38,892 nt of DNA from Zafaria cholistanensis (GTDB lineage Bacteria > Actinomycetota > Actinomycetes > Actinomycetales > Micrococcaceae). The position numbers were made by a program, and so were the translations under genes. Below the pieces are notes generated by a model. That model made no database searches. It was not told where the DNA came from and saw nothing but the letters and a program-made list of their open reading frames with translations. Numbering within the stretch: position 1 is the stretch's first letter; each line of letters opens with the position of its first letter. The stretch lies in assembly GCF_008580665.1 (NCBI RefSeq), contig NZ_BKDJ01000021.1, positions 1 through 38,892 of the forward strand. Direction: 5' to 3'. Positions 26,536 to 33,586 of this stretch are shown piece by piece.

Positions 26536-27920
26536 TGGCGCTCAGCGTCCTGGACCTCTTCTCCGTCGGCATCGGTCCCTCCTCCTCCCACACGGTGGGG
26601 CCGATGCGGGCGGCCCGGCGGTTTACTGCCGAACTGGCCGATGCCGGCCTGCTCACCTCCGCCGCCCGGGTCAAGGCCGAGCTTTTCGGCTCGCTCGGGG
26701 CGACCGGAATCGGGCACGGCTCCGATGCCGCGGTGGTCTTGGGGCTGGCCGGCCATGACCCGGAGAGCGTCGACACCGTCGCCGCCCCCGGGATCGTGGC
26801 CGGGGCCGCGTCCTCCGGCAAACTCGCCCTGGGCGGGGAGCATGAGGTGGCGTTCGACCGCGCCCGCGACGTGGTGCTGCACCGCCGCCGGTCCCTGCCG
26901 GGGCACCCGAACGGGATGCGGCTGTCCGTCTTCGGGCACGACGGGGCGGTCCTGGCCGAGCGCGAGTACTACTCGGTCGGCGGCGGGTTCGTCGTCGCCG
27001 CCGGAGAGGGGCCCGCCCCGGCCGGCGGGGCGGACGGTGCGGCCGAGCCGTATCCCTTCGCCTCGGCCGACGAGCTGCTCCGGCGGTGCCGGGAAAGCGG
27101 ACTGTCCATCGCCGGGGTCATGCTCGCCAACGAGCTCACCCGGCACAGCGAGGAGAAGTTGCGCGCCGAGCTGCTGCGGATCTGGGAGGTCATGCGCGAG
27201 TGCGTCGAGAACGGCTGCACCCGTACCGAAGCGACGCTGCCCGGGGGCCTGAAGGTCCGCCGCCGGGCTCCGGAACTGCGCCGGCGCCTGCGCGAGCAGG
27301 AGGCCGCGCGGACTGTCGAGGACCCGCTGTGGGCCATGGAATGGGTGAACCTGTATGCCCTGGCGGTGAACGAGGAGAACGCGTCCGGCGGGCGGATCGT
27401 CACCGCCCCGACCAACGGGGCGGCCGGCATCATCCCCGCGGTGCTGCACTACTTCACCCGCTTCGTCCGCGGCGCCAACGAGGACCAGGTGGTGGACTTC
27501 CTGCTCACCGCCGGGGCGATCGGTTCGCTGTTCAAGCGCAACGCCTCGATCTCCGGCGCGGAGGTCGGCTGCCAGGGCGAGGTCGGCTCCGCGTGTTCGA
27601 TGGCCGCCGGGGCGCTGTGCGCGGTCCTGGGCGGGACCCCGGAGCAGGTGGAGAACGCCGCGGAGATCGGGATCGAGCACAACCTGGGCCTCACCTGCGA
27701 TCCTGTGGGCGGACTGGTGCAGGTTCCGTGCATCGAGCGCAACGCGATCGCCTCCGTCAAGGCCATCAACGCAGCCCGCCTGGCCCTGGCCGGGGACGGC
27801 GACCACCGGGTGAGCCTGGACCAGGCGATCAACACCATGCGCCAGACCGGTGCTGACATGAAGTCCAAGTACAAGGAAACCTCGCGCGGCGGCCTCGCGG
27901 TCAACGTCGTCGAATGCTGA
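26535..27920 (+). CDS. sdaA: L-serine dehydratase (iron-sulfur, single chain)
   Basis: Deaminates serine to pyruvate and ammonia with a [4Fe-4S] cluster. The 461-residue protein opens with [20 protein letters not shown] (beta domain) and continues with the alpha domain: [34 protein letters not shown] and [14 protein letters not shown], which supply the cluster cysteines. It ends NVVEC; the penultimate-region C-terminal Cys is reported to enter the active site in related bacterial enzymes. It overlaps soxG by one base. Together with glyA it completes the conversion of sarcosine carbon to pyruvate. Confidence 0.96.
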   Translation: MALSVLDLFSVGIGPSSSHTVGPMRAARRFTAELADAGLLTSAARVKAELFGSLGATGIGHGSDAAVVLGLAGHDPESVDTVAAPGIVAGAASSGKLALGGEHEVAFDRARDVVLHRRRSLPGHPNGMRLSVFGHDGAVLAEREYYSVGGGFVVAAGEGPAPAGGADGAAEPYPFASADELLRRCRESGLSIAGVMLANELTRHSEEKLRAELLRIWEVMRECVENGCTRTEATLPGGLKVRRRAPELRRRLREQEAARTVEDPLWAMEWVNLYALAVNEENASGGRIVTAPTNGAAGIIPAVLHYFTRFVRGANEDQVVDFLLTAGAIGSLFKRNASISGAEVGCQGEVGSACSMAAGALCAVLGGTPEQVENAAEIGIEHNLGLTCDPVGGLVQVPCIERNAIASVKAINAARLALAGDGDHRVSLDQAINTMRQTGADMKSKYKETSRGGLAVNVVEC

Positions 27921-27937
27921 ACGGGAAGGTATTGACC

Positions 27938-28810
27938 ATGGAGAACACGGCCGGACGGTTCGTCCTCACCCTCGCCTGCGCGGAGCAGCCGGGCATCGTG
28001 CACGCGGTGACCGGGGTGCTGCTCAAGCACGGCGGGGACATCCTGGAGCTCAAGCAGTTCGACGACGGCCCCTCCGGCCGCTACTTCCTGCGGCTGGCCT
28101 TCGCCACCGGACCCAGCGAGCTGCCCCAGGGCCGCGAGGCGGCCCTGCGGGCCGACTTCGAGGCGCTGGGCGGGGACCTCGGCGCCACCTGGGAGCTGCG
28201 CCAGGAGGGGGCGAAGCGGCGCGTGCTGGTCATGGTCTCCAAGTTCGGGCACTGCCTCAACGACCTGCTCTTCCGCGCGCGCATTGGCGAGCTTCCGGTG
28301 GAGATTGCCGCGGTGGTCTCCAACCACCCCGACCACCGCCAGCTGGTCGAGTGGCACGGCATCCCCTTCTTCCACATCCCGGTCACCGCCGACACGAAGC
28401 CGGCGGCCGAGGCGCGGCTGATGGACCTGGTGGACCGGTTCGAGATCGACCTGGTGGTCCTGGCACGCTACATGCAGGTGCTCTCCGACGACCTGACCCG
28501 CCAGCTCAGCGGGCGCGCAATCAACATCCACCACTCGTTCCTGCCCTCGTTCAAGGGCGCCAAGCCGTATCACCAGGCGTTCGAGCGCGGGGTGAAGACC
28601 GTGGGGGCCACCGCCCACTACGTCAACAGCGAGCTCGACGAGGGACCGATCATCGCCCAGCAGGTGGTGGAGGTGGACCACACGTTCGGCCCGGAGGACC
28701 TGGTGGCCGCCGGCCGCGACAGCGAGTGCAAGGCGCTCTCCAACGCGGTGAAGTGGCACTGCCAGGGCAGGGTCTTCCTCAACGGCAACCGCACGGTGGT
28801 GCTGCGCTAG
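27938..28810 (+). CDS. purU: Formyltetrahydrofolate deformylase
   Basis: Hydrolyses 10-formyl-THF to formate and THF. The 290-residue protein has an N-terminal ACT domain (LTLACAEQPGIVHAVTGVLL) and a formyltransferase-type catalytic domain with the Asn-His-Asp set: INIHHSFLPSFKGAKPYHQA and ATAHYVNSELDEGPIIAQ. ATG at 27938 has GGGAAGG eight bases upstream; an ATG at 27914 overlapping the sdaA stop is an alternative. As last gene of the operon it can relieve one-carbon overload when sarcosine oxidation yields more methylene-THF than GlyA uses. PurU is known in Arthrobacter sarcosine/dimethylglycine clusters. Confidence 0.95.
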   Translation: MENTAGRFVLTLACAEQPGIVHAVTGVLLKHGGDILELKQFDDGPSGRYFLRLAFATGPSELPQGREAALRADFEALGGDLGATWELRQEGAKRRVLVMVSKFGHCLNDLLFRARIGELPVEIAAVVSNHPDHRQLVEWHGIPFFHIPVTADTKPAAEARLMDLVDRFEIDLVVLARYMQVLSDDLTRQLSGRAINIHHSFLPSFKGAKPYHQAFERGVKTVGATAHYVNSELDEGPIIAQQVVEVDHTFGPEDLVAAGRDSECKALSNAVKWHCQGRVFLNGNRTVVLR

Positions 28811-28834
28811 CTGTACTCAGCCAGCGCGCGGGCG

Positions 28835-28873
28835 GGCCGCCCCGGGACGCAACCCGTCCCGGGGCGGCCTTTT
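28835..28873 (+). terminator. Intrinsic terminator of the glyA-sox-purU operon
   Basis: A perfect 15-bp stem (28835-28849 with 28855-28869), a five-base CAACC loop and a TTTT run directly after. It starts 25 bases past the purU stop. Confidence 0.93.
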
Positions 28874-28890
28874 GCCTGCCCGGCGGGCAC

Positions 28891-28918
28891 AGGACAGGGC
28901 AGGACAGGGCAGGGCAGG
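28891..28918. repeat. Short 10-bp tandem repeat
   Basis: AGGACAGGGC occurs twice in a row (28891-28910), followed by a partial copy, in the short gap between the operon terminator and the converging thiamine-enzyme gene. No function is evident. Confidence 0.6.
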
Positions 28919-28929
28919 TGTGGGGGCGC

Positions 28930-30627
28930 CTATCCCACATGGGTCGGCGCGAACATCCTCAGCAGCGTCTCCACCACCACGACGTTCGGCCCGTCCGCGG
29001 CCAGGGACTCCTCCAGCGCGGCGCGCACATCCCCCGGCGCGGCCCGGCGGGCGGGGACCCCGAAGGACCGGGCGAGCGCCACGAAGTCCGGGCGGGCCAG
29101 CTCGGTCGCGGTGGCTTTGCCAAACGCGCCGACCATGTACTCGCGCAGGATCCCGTAACCGCCGTCGTCCACGATCAGCCAGGTGACCGGCACGTTGTGC
29201 TGCCTGGCGGTGGCCAGTTCGGCGATCGAGTACATCGCGGACCCGTCCCCGGAAACCGCCAGGACCCGGCCGTCGATCCCGGTCTTCCCGGCCACGGCCA
29301 GCCCCACGGCCCCGCCGATCGCCCCCGGGTAGCCGAAGCCAAGCCCGCCGGCGCCCTGGGCGGAGTGGAACTCGCCGGTGCGCGCGTCCCAGCAGCTCCA
29401 CGCCCAGTAGGCGGAGATGGTCATGTCCCAAAACGTCTGCATTGCATCGGGCACCGCGGCCCGGATGTCCGCCAGGAACGCCCGTTCCCGGCCGAGGTCC
29501 TGCGCGTCCAGCCGGGCCTGCACCTTGGCCAGCGTTTCCGCCACCACCGCCTCCGGTGCCCGTCCATGCCAGTCGGCGCTTTCGCGCGCCTCCTCCGGGA
29601 GCGCGTCCAGCGCGCGCCCCACGTCTTCTAGGGCTGCCCGGGCGTCAGCGCGGATGCCCAGGGCGGGCACGTTGGATTCGAGCACGCGCGGCTCGGCGTC
29701 GATCTGGATCATCCGCCCGCGCGGGGTGAGCGTGAAGTAGTTGGAGGTGACCTCCCCGAGCGAGGATCCGACGACGACCAGCACGTCGGCATCCTCCAGG
29801 ACCTCGGTCACGTGGCGGTCCTCCACCCAGGACTGCAGGCTCAGCGGGTGGTTCCAGGGAAAGGCGCCGTTGCCCCCGGGCGAGCAGACCACGGGGGCGC
29901 GCAGCTTCTCGGCGACCCGCAGCAGCGCGTCGCGGGCGTGCGCCCGGCGCACCCCTCCCCCGGCCACGATCACGGGCCGGCGGGCGGCCCCCAGCCAGCG
30001 CACGGCCTCCCGGACCAGTTCCACCCGGGGCGGGTGCTCATAGGGCACCGCGAGCGCGTCGGCCACCGGCGGCACCAGCACCGGGGCCAGCAGCACATCC
30101 TGCGGCACCTCGACCCACACCGGACCCTGGGGCACGGTGATCGCGTCCGCCCAAGCGTCCTGGATGGCGGAGGGAATGGCGGAGGCATGGTGGACGGTGC
30201 GCTGGCTCTTGGTGACGTTGGCGGCGGAGGCCTTCTGGTCGTCGAGTTGGTGCAGCATGCCCCTGCGGCGGGCGCCGAGCCCGGAAAGCGGGATCTGGCT
30301 GGCGATCACGACCACCGGAACCCCGGTTGCGTAGGCCTCCTGGAGACCGGCGAGGCTGGTCAGCGCGCCGGGGCCCGTGGAGAGGAAAAGGATCCCGACC
30401 TCGTTGGTGGCGCGGGAGTATCCGTCGGCAGAGAACGCCGCGTTGTTTTCCACCCGGGAGGAGACGAACCGCAGCCGCGAGCGCGAGAGCGCGTCGAACA
30501 GCCCCAGCGCATGCTGGCCGGGGATGCCGAAGACCGTCTTCGCGCCCAGCGCGGCGAGTGTTTCGACGACCAGGTCGCCGCCGTTCCGGCCCCCCTGCAG
30601 GGCGCCCGCGGCCTCCTTCGACTCCAC
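28930..30627 (-). CDS. Thiamine-diphosphate enzyme, possible 2-ketoarginine decarboxylase (AruI-like)
   Basis: A 565-residue protein with the three-domain acetolactate-synthase-like layout. The activating Glu is in SSRVENNAAFSADGYSR (near residue 60), the central domain has RPVIVAGGGVRRAHARDA, and the Mg/ThDP motif is GDGSAMYSIAELATARQHN ending in VDDGGYGI. Automatic naming would be acetolactate synthase large subunit, but there is no small subunit gene and it overlaps a ureohydrolase gene (TAGTG). AruI, the 2-ketoarginine decarboxylase of the arginine transaminase route, belongs to this family and yields 4-guanidinobutyraldehyde, two steps before guanidinobutyrase. Start is GTG at 30627, with AAAGGA upstream. 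Family is certain; substrate is inference. Confidence 0.9.
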   Translation of the reverse strand: MESKEAAGALQGGRNGGDLVVETLAALGAKTVFGIPGQHALGLFDALSRSRLRFVSSRVENNAAFSADGYSRATNEVGILFLSTGPGALTSLAGLQEAYATGVPVVVIASQIPLSGLGARRRGMLHQLDDQKASAANVTKSQRTVHHASAIPSAIQDAWADAITVPQGPVWVEVPQDVLLAPVLVPPVADALAVPYEHPPRVELVREAVRWLGAARRPVIVAGGGVRRAHARDALLRVAEKLRAPVVCSPGGNGAFPWNHPLSLQSWVEDRHVTEVLEDADVLVVVGSSLGEVTSNYFTLTPRGRMIQIDAEPRVLESNVPALGIRADARAALEDVGRALDALPEEARESADWHGRAPEAVVAETLAKVQARLDAQDLGRERAFLADIRAAVPDAMQTFWDMTISAYWAWSCWDARTGEFHSAQGAGGLGFGYPGAIGGAVGLAVAGKTGIDGRVLAVSGDGSAMYSIAELATARQHNVPVTWLIVDDGGYGILREYMVGAFGKATATELARPDFVALARSFGVPARRAAPGDVRAALEESLAADGPNVVVVETLLRMFAPTHVG

Positions 30628-31655
30628 TACGCGTCCTTTCGCTCTCCGGCGGGTAATGTTTCGGTGCGGGTTCGTGCGCCGGTCCGGGACGAGCGCAGGT
30701 CAGCCATGAGGGTGATGAGGTCATAGGCCACGTGGGAGGCCGCGACCCCGGTGATCTCGGCATGGTCGTACGCCGGGGCGACCTCCACCACGTCGCCCCC
30801 GACCAGGTTCATCCCCCGCAACCCGCGCAGGATCTCCAGCAGCTCCCGGCTGGTAATCCCCCCGGCCTCCGGGGTGCCCGTGCCCGGGGCATGCGCCGGG
30901 TCCAGCACGTCAATATCCACCGAGACGTACAGCGGCCGGTTCCCGATGCGCTCGCGCAGCTTCGCCACGATCTCCGCCACGCCCTGGTAATAGACGTCGG
31001 AGCTGGTCACGATCCCGAACCCGAACCGCCTGTCATCGTCCAGGTCCTTCTTCCCGTACAGCGGCCCGCGCGTGCCCACATGGGAGAGCGCTTCGGTGTC
31101 CAGGATGCCTTCTTCCACCGCCCGCCGGAACGGGGTCCCGTGCGTGTACTCGGCCCCGAAATAGGTATCCCAGGTGTCCAGGTGCGCGTCAAAATGCAAC
31201 AGCGCCACCGGCTCCCCGGCCCGCTCGGCCGCCGCGCGCAGCAGCGGCAGCGCGATCGTGTGGTCTCCGCCCAGGGTCACCAGCGAGGCACCATCGGCCG
31301 TGAGCTCCAACGCGTTCTGCTGGACCGTCTCGATCGCCTCGTTGATATTGAACGGGTTCACCGCCATGTCCCCGGCGTCTGCGACCTGGACCAGCTCAAA
31401 CGGACTCACGTCCAGGGCCGGGTTATAGGGACGCAACAGACGCGAAGCCTCGCGCACATGATTGCCCCCGAACCGGGCCCCCGGACGGTAGGACACCCCC
31501 GCATCAAAAGGCACGCCCACCACCTTCACCTCCGCCCGCCCCACCTGGTCAAGGCGCGGCAACCGGGCAAACGTGGCAGCACCCGCAAAACGCGGGATGC
31601 GGGAGGAGTCGATGGGACCGAGGTGCCCGTCGGCCTCAATACGAATCTCTTCCAT
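30627..31655 (-). CDS. Ureohydrolase: agmatinase / guanidinobutyrase family
   Basis: A 342-residue arginase-superfamily enzyme that releases urea from a guanidino compound. The binuclear Mn ligands are in [21 protein letters not shown] and [20 protein letters not shown], all intact. [20 protein letters not shown] is typical of agmatinase/guanidinobutyrase rather than arginase. ATG at 31655 has AAGGAG four bases upstream. It is first in a two-gene operon with the thiamine enzyme, behind a ~200-base C-rich leader. Pairing with an AruI-like enzyme favours 4-guanidinobutyrate as substrate over agmatine, but the sequence alone does not decide. Confidence 0.93.
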   Translation of the reverse strand: MEEIRIEADGHLGPIDSSRIPRFAGAATFARLPRLDQVGRAEVKVVGVPFDAGVSYRPGARFGGNHVREASRLLRPYNPALDVSPFELVQVADAGDMAVNPFNINEAIETVQQNALELTADGASLVTLGGDHTIALPLLRAAAERAGEPVALLHFDAHLDTWDTYFGAEYTHGTPFRRAVEEGILDTEALSHVGTRGPLYGKKDLDDDRRFGFGIVTSSDVYYQGVAEIVAKLRERIGNRPLYVSVDIDVLDPAHAPGTGTPEAGGITSRELLEILRGLRGMNLVGGDVVEVAPAYDHAEITGVAASHVAYDLITLMADLRSSRTGARTRTETLPAGERKDA

Positions 31656-31843
31656 GGTGCTCCTTGGGAGTCGCCGCGAAACCCGGCGGGGGCGGGCCGG
31701 AACGGGACGGGGACGGAACGGGGCGGGGACGGAACGGGGCGGGGACGGGAATGGGACGGAGGCGGGGCCGCGAGGTTGCGGGGAAGTTGTGGAGGCCGGG
31801 TGCAGTTCCGGCACACCTTTCCCGCCCGCTTGTTTTCACATAA
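31656..31843 (-). promoter_or_regulatory. Long C-rich mRNA leader with 16-bp repeats before the ureohydrolase
   Basis: From the predicted start near 31856 to the ATG at 31655 the leader is ~200 bases. At 31701-31766 it holds GGGACGGAACGGGG-type repeats on the plus strand, including an exact 16-base direct duplication (31711-31726 and 31727-31742). The transcribed strand is therefore C-rich and poor in G over ~65 bases, as in Rho utilisation sites; the opposite DNA strand has many GGGG runs. No known riboswitch fold was recognised. Confidence 0.55.
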
Positions 31844-31857
31844 GCAACATACGTTGC
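31844..31857. promoter_or_regulatory. Palindromic operator at the ureohydrolase promoter
   Basis: GCAACATACGTTGC has perfect 5-bp arms (GCAAC / GTTGC) around ATAC. It begins five bases downstream of the predicted -10 box and overlaps the expected transcription start, a repressor position. A partial match, GCAAC-N4-GTT, occurs at 33221-33232 upstream of the XRE-cupin gene. Confidence 0.55.
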
Positions 31858-31862
31858 CTAGC

Positions 31863-31891
31863 ATGCTATTTGGTGGGACCACCGTGGTCAA
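31863..31891 (-). promoter_or_regulatory. Promoter of the ureohydrolase operon
   Basis: On the minus strand TTGACC (31886-31891) and TAGCAT (31863-31868) are separated by exactly 17 bases, close to the housekeeping sigma consensus. The operator palindrome follows immediately. Confidence 0.6.
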
Positions 31892-31974
31892 GGCCCCGAT
31901 ATTCCCTCCGCCCCCAGACCTCCGCAGGGCTTGGCCTCCGCATGGAGAAGCGAACATCGTCTAGGGTGATCCGC

Positions 31975-32505
31975 GTGAGCTACCAGGCCGAGGACACCAC
32001 CATCGAACATGTGGCGCGCCGGATTGCCATCTCGACCACCGCGCCCTTCGAACTGCTGCGGCACCGCTTCGAGGAACTGGTCCCGGCCGTGTCGCTGGCG
32101 GAGCTGCGCGGGGAAGCCGAGGACGGAAACGCGTGGGAGGCGATCCGCCGGGGCACCGAATGGAACGCCCCGTACGGGCTCTGCCGCTTCTGGTCCGACG
32201 AGCCCACCGTCCTGATGCGGGTGGCCGGCAACGACACTTCCAGTGCGACTTACCTGGTGGGCAGCCTGACGCTCCAGGCACGGCTGTTCCGGCACAGCCC
32301 GGCGACCATGCTGTACTTCCCGGTGCGGATCGAACTGCATGAGGAGCGAACCGGCCGGACCGCCGTCGGATTCGAACAGCCCGGAGCGCAACTGGCTGGC
32401 TTCGGAATCAACAAGGTCACGCAGGCCGGCTACGAGCTGGACCGGCTCCTGGGCGACCTGCTGGAGGCCCTGGACCTGCCCCGGCCGGCAGCGCTTCGGC
32501 GCTAG
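31975..32505 (+). CDS. DUF302-like protein
   Basis: A 176-residue protein that resembles the DUF302 family: an N-terminal TAPFELLRHRFEELVP strand-helix unit, VLMRVAGNDTSSATYLVGS, LFRHSPATMLYFPVRIELHE and QPGAQLAGFGINKVTQAGYE. Family function is unknown; no membrane segment or catalytic motif is seen. GTG at 31975 is chosen because TAGGGT lies seven bases upstream, the spacing of a leaderless actinobacterial message; ATG at 31942 is an alternative. It is divergent from the ureohydrolase and converges on the XRE-cupin gene. A link to guanidino metabolism is only positional. Confidence 0.75.
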   Translation: MSYQAEDTTIEHVARRIAISTTAPFELLRHRFEELVPAVSLAELRGEAEDGNAWEAIRRGTEWNAPYGLCRFWSDEPTVLMRVAGNDTSSATYLVGSLTLQARLFRHSPATMLYFPVRIELHEERTGRTAVGFEQPGAQLAGFGINKVTQAGYELDRLLGDLLEALDLPRPAALRR

Positions 32506-32545
32506 GACCTGCCGGGGCGGGCCGTTTCCCCGACGGAAGGACCCG

Positions 32546-33121
32546 CTAGCGCGAAGCCGCGGGCACCAGGACCCAGAGGACGACGGCCTCCTCGTCCGCC
32601 GGGTTGATCCAGGAGTGCGGCTCGCGGCCGGGGAAGGTCACCGAATCCCCGGCCTCCAGCTCAAGGCGCTCATTCGCCAGGACCAGGACGAAGCTTCCGG
32701 AGACCACGTGCAGCACCTCCACCTCGCAGTCCACCGAGTACAGCTCCGCCTCGCCGGTGCCGTGCGGTTCCACCACGGCCCGGATCACCTGCAGCCGCTG
32801 CTCTGAACGGGCGGTGAGCAGCCGCTCGACAATCCCCTGTCCTCCCAGGGAGATCCGGGGTGCCTCCGCCAACCGGACCAGGTGGGTGTCCGGCTGGGCG
32901 AACAGGTCCCCGATAGAGACGCTCAGCACCTGGCACAGGGTCACCAGCGAGGCGACGGAGGGGGACGTGAGGTCGCGCTCGACCCGCGAGAGGAACCCCT
33001 TGGTCAGTCCGGTCGATTCGGCCACCTGCTCGATGGTCATGCGCTGGGCCTGCCGCGCGGCGCGAATCTTCGCCCCGATCGCGAGCGGCGCGTTGGTGGG
33101 CTCTACGGGCAGGACCTTCAT
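32546..33121 (-). CDS. XRE-cupin transcriptional regulator
   Basis: A 191-residue regulator. The N-terminal XRE helix-turn-helix covers residues ~14-70 (IEQVAESTGLTKGFLSRVER then TSPSVASLVTLCQVL), and the C-terminal cupin_2 domain has VEVLHVVSGSFVLVLANERL and DSVTFPGREPHSWINP. Such proteins (PuuR/SinR-like with cupin) often repress polyamine, amino-acid or arginine-related catabolism, with the ligand bound in the cupin. It lies ~0.7 kb upstream of the ureohydrolase start on the same strand and is the best candidate for the GCAAC-N4-GTTGC operator there. Confidence 0.92.
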   Translation of the reverse strand: MKVLPVEPTNAPLAIGAKIRAARQAQRMTIEQVAESTGLTKGFLSRVERDLTSPSVASLVTLCQVLSVSIGDLFAQPDTHLVRLAEAPRISLGGQGIVERLLTARSEQRLQVIRAVVEPHGTGEAELYSVDCEVEVLHVVSGSFVLVLANERLELEAGDSVTFPGREPHSWINPADEEAVVLWVLVPAASR

Positions 33122-33283
33122 GGCGGGCTTCTCCGGGCGGCAGGCGGGGGACGGGCGGCGGACCGGCCGTGCCAGCCGGGGCGAAGGCGGCGCTGCGGGC
33201 GGTCCACATTAGCCTACCGGGCAACGGGCGTTTACCGCCGATAAAGCACCCGCGCCCGTTTCCCCTCCCCCGGGACCCGCGGC
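33122..33283. other. Upstream region of the XRE-cupin gene
   Basis: This stretch holds no gene. On the minus strand TAGGCT (33211-33216) could be a -10 box for the XRE-cupin gene, and GCAACGGGCGTTTA (33221-33234) beside it partly matches the ureohydrolase operator, hinting at autoregulation. The -35 box is not clear. Confidence 0.35.
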
Positions 33284-33289
33284 TATGCT
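33284..33289 (+). promoter_or_regulatory. -10 box of the riboswitch transcript
   Basis: TATGCT lies seven bases before the first base of the predicted aptamer (33297), the right distance for transcription to begin at the aptamer's 5' edge. The -35 region is weak. Confidence 0.5.
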
Positions 33290-33296
33290 GGGGGCT

Positions 33297-33470
33297 GAAG
33301 GGGAGTAGTTCCTGAACCGCCCGCGGCCACGCAGGGCGTATGCGGCTTGTCGACATACTGGTCACCACCGTGACCCGGCAATCCACCCGGTTCCAGCCCT
33401 CCGGAGGCACTGCGCTCCGGAGGCGCTGTATGGCGGCGGCACCGCCGCGGGCCGGGCGAACGAGACCTTC
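33297..33470 (+). promoter_or_regulatory. Manganese riboswitch aptamer (yybP-ykoY family)
   Basis: The segment opens with GAAGGGGAGTAG and closes with CGAACGAGACCTTC, the conserved 5' and 3' ends of the actinobacterial yybP-ykoY aptamer; GAAGG (33297-33301) pairs with CCTTC (33466-33470) to form P1. Between them lie the CGACATACTGGTC segment and GC-rich hairpins (for example CCTCCGGAGGC-like and GGCGGCGGCACCGCCG stems) expected of the coaxial four-way architecture. This class binds Mn2+. It precedes a metal transporter gene by 116 bases. Assignment is by recognised consensus, not by a covariance search. Confidence 0.85.
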
Positions 33471-33560
33471 GGACCGCCAGGCGCGGTCCGAAACTCGCCG
33501 CACCCCAAGCAGTTCAGGCAGAGCCGTTCGGACCAGCGCCCCCCGGAGCCCTTTCCGGGG
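33468..33560 (+). promoter_or_regulatory. Putative expression platform of the Mn riboswitch
   Basis: TTCGGACCGC (33468-33477) can form a perfect 10-bp stem with GCGGTCCGAA (33483-33492); its first three bases are part of the aptamer's P1, so the two helices compete. GGTCCGAA (33485-33492) can also pair with a second TTCGGACC at 33527-33534. A further stem CCCCGGA/TCCGGGG spans 33541-33560, 26 bases before the transporter ATG. No T-run follows, so Rho or translation control is more likely than an intrinsic terminator. Confidence 0.5.
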
Positions 33561-33586
33561 CACGACGACCGAACGAGGACTGATTC

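Noticed and set aside
28930-30627. Acetolactate synthase for branched-chain amino acid synthesis
   Set aside because: No regulatory subunit or ilv gene is adjacent, and the gene overlaps a catabolic ureohydrolase; the superfamily is wide and the context is catabolic.
31656-31856. Guanidine riboswitch upstream of the ureohydrolase
   Set aside because: The leader is long enough and the gene suggestive, but the conserved segments of the guanidine riboswitch classes I know are not visible; the region is mostly simple C-rich repeat.
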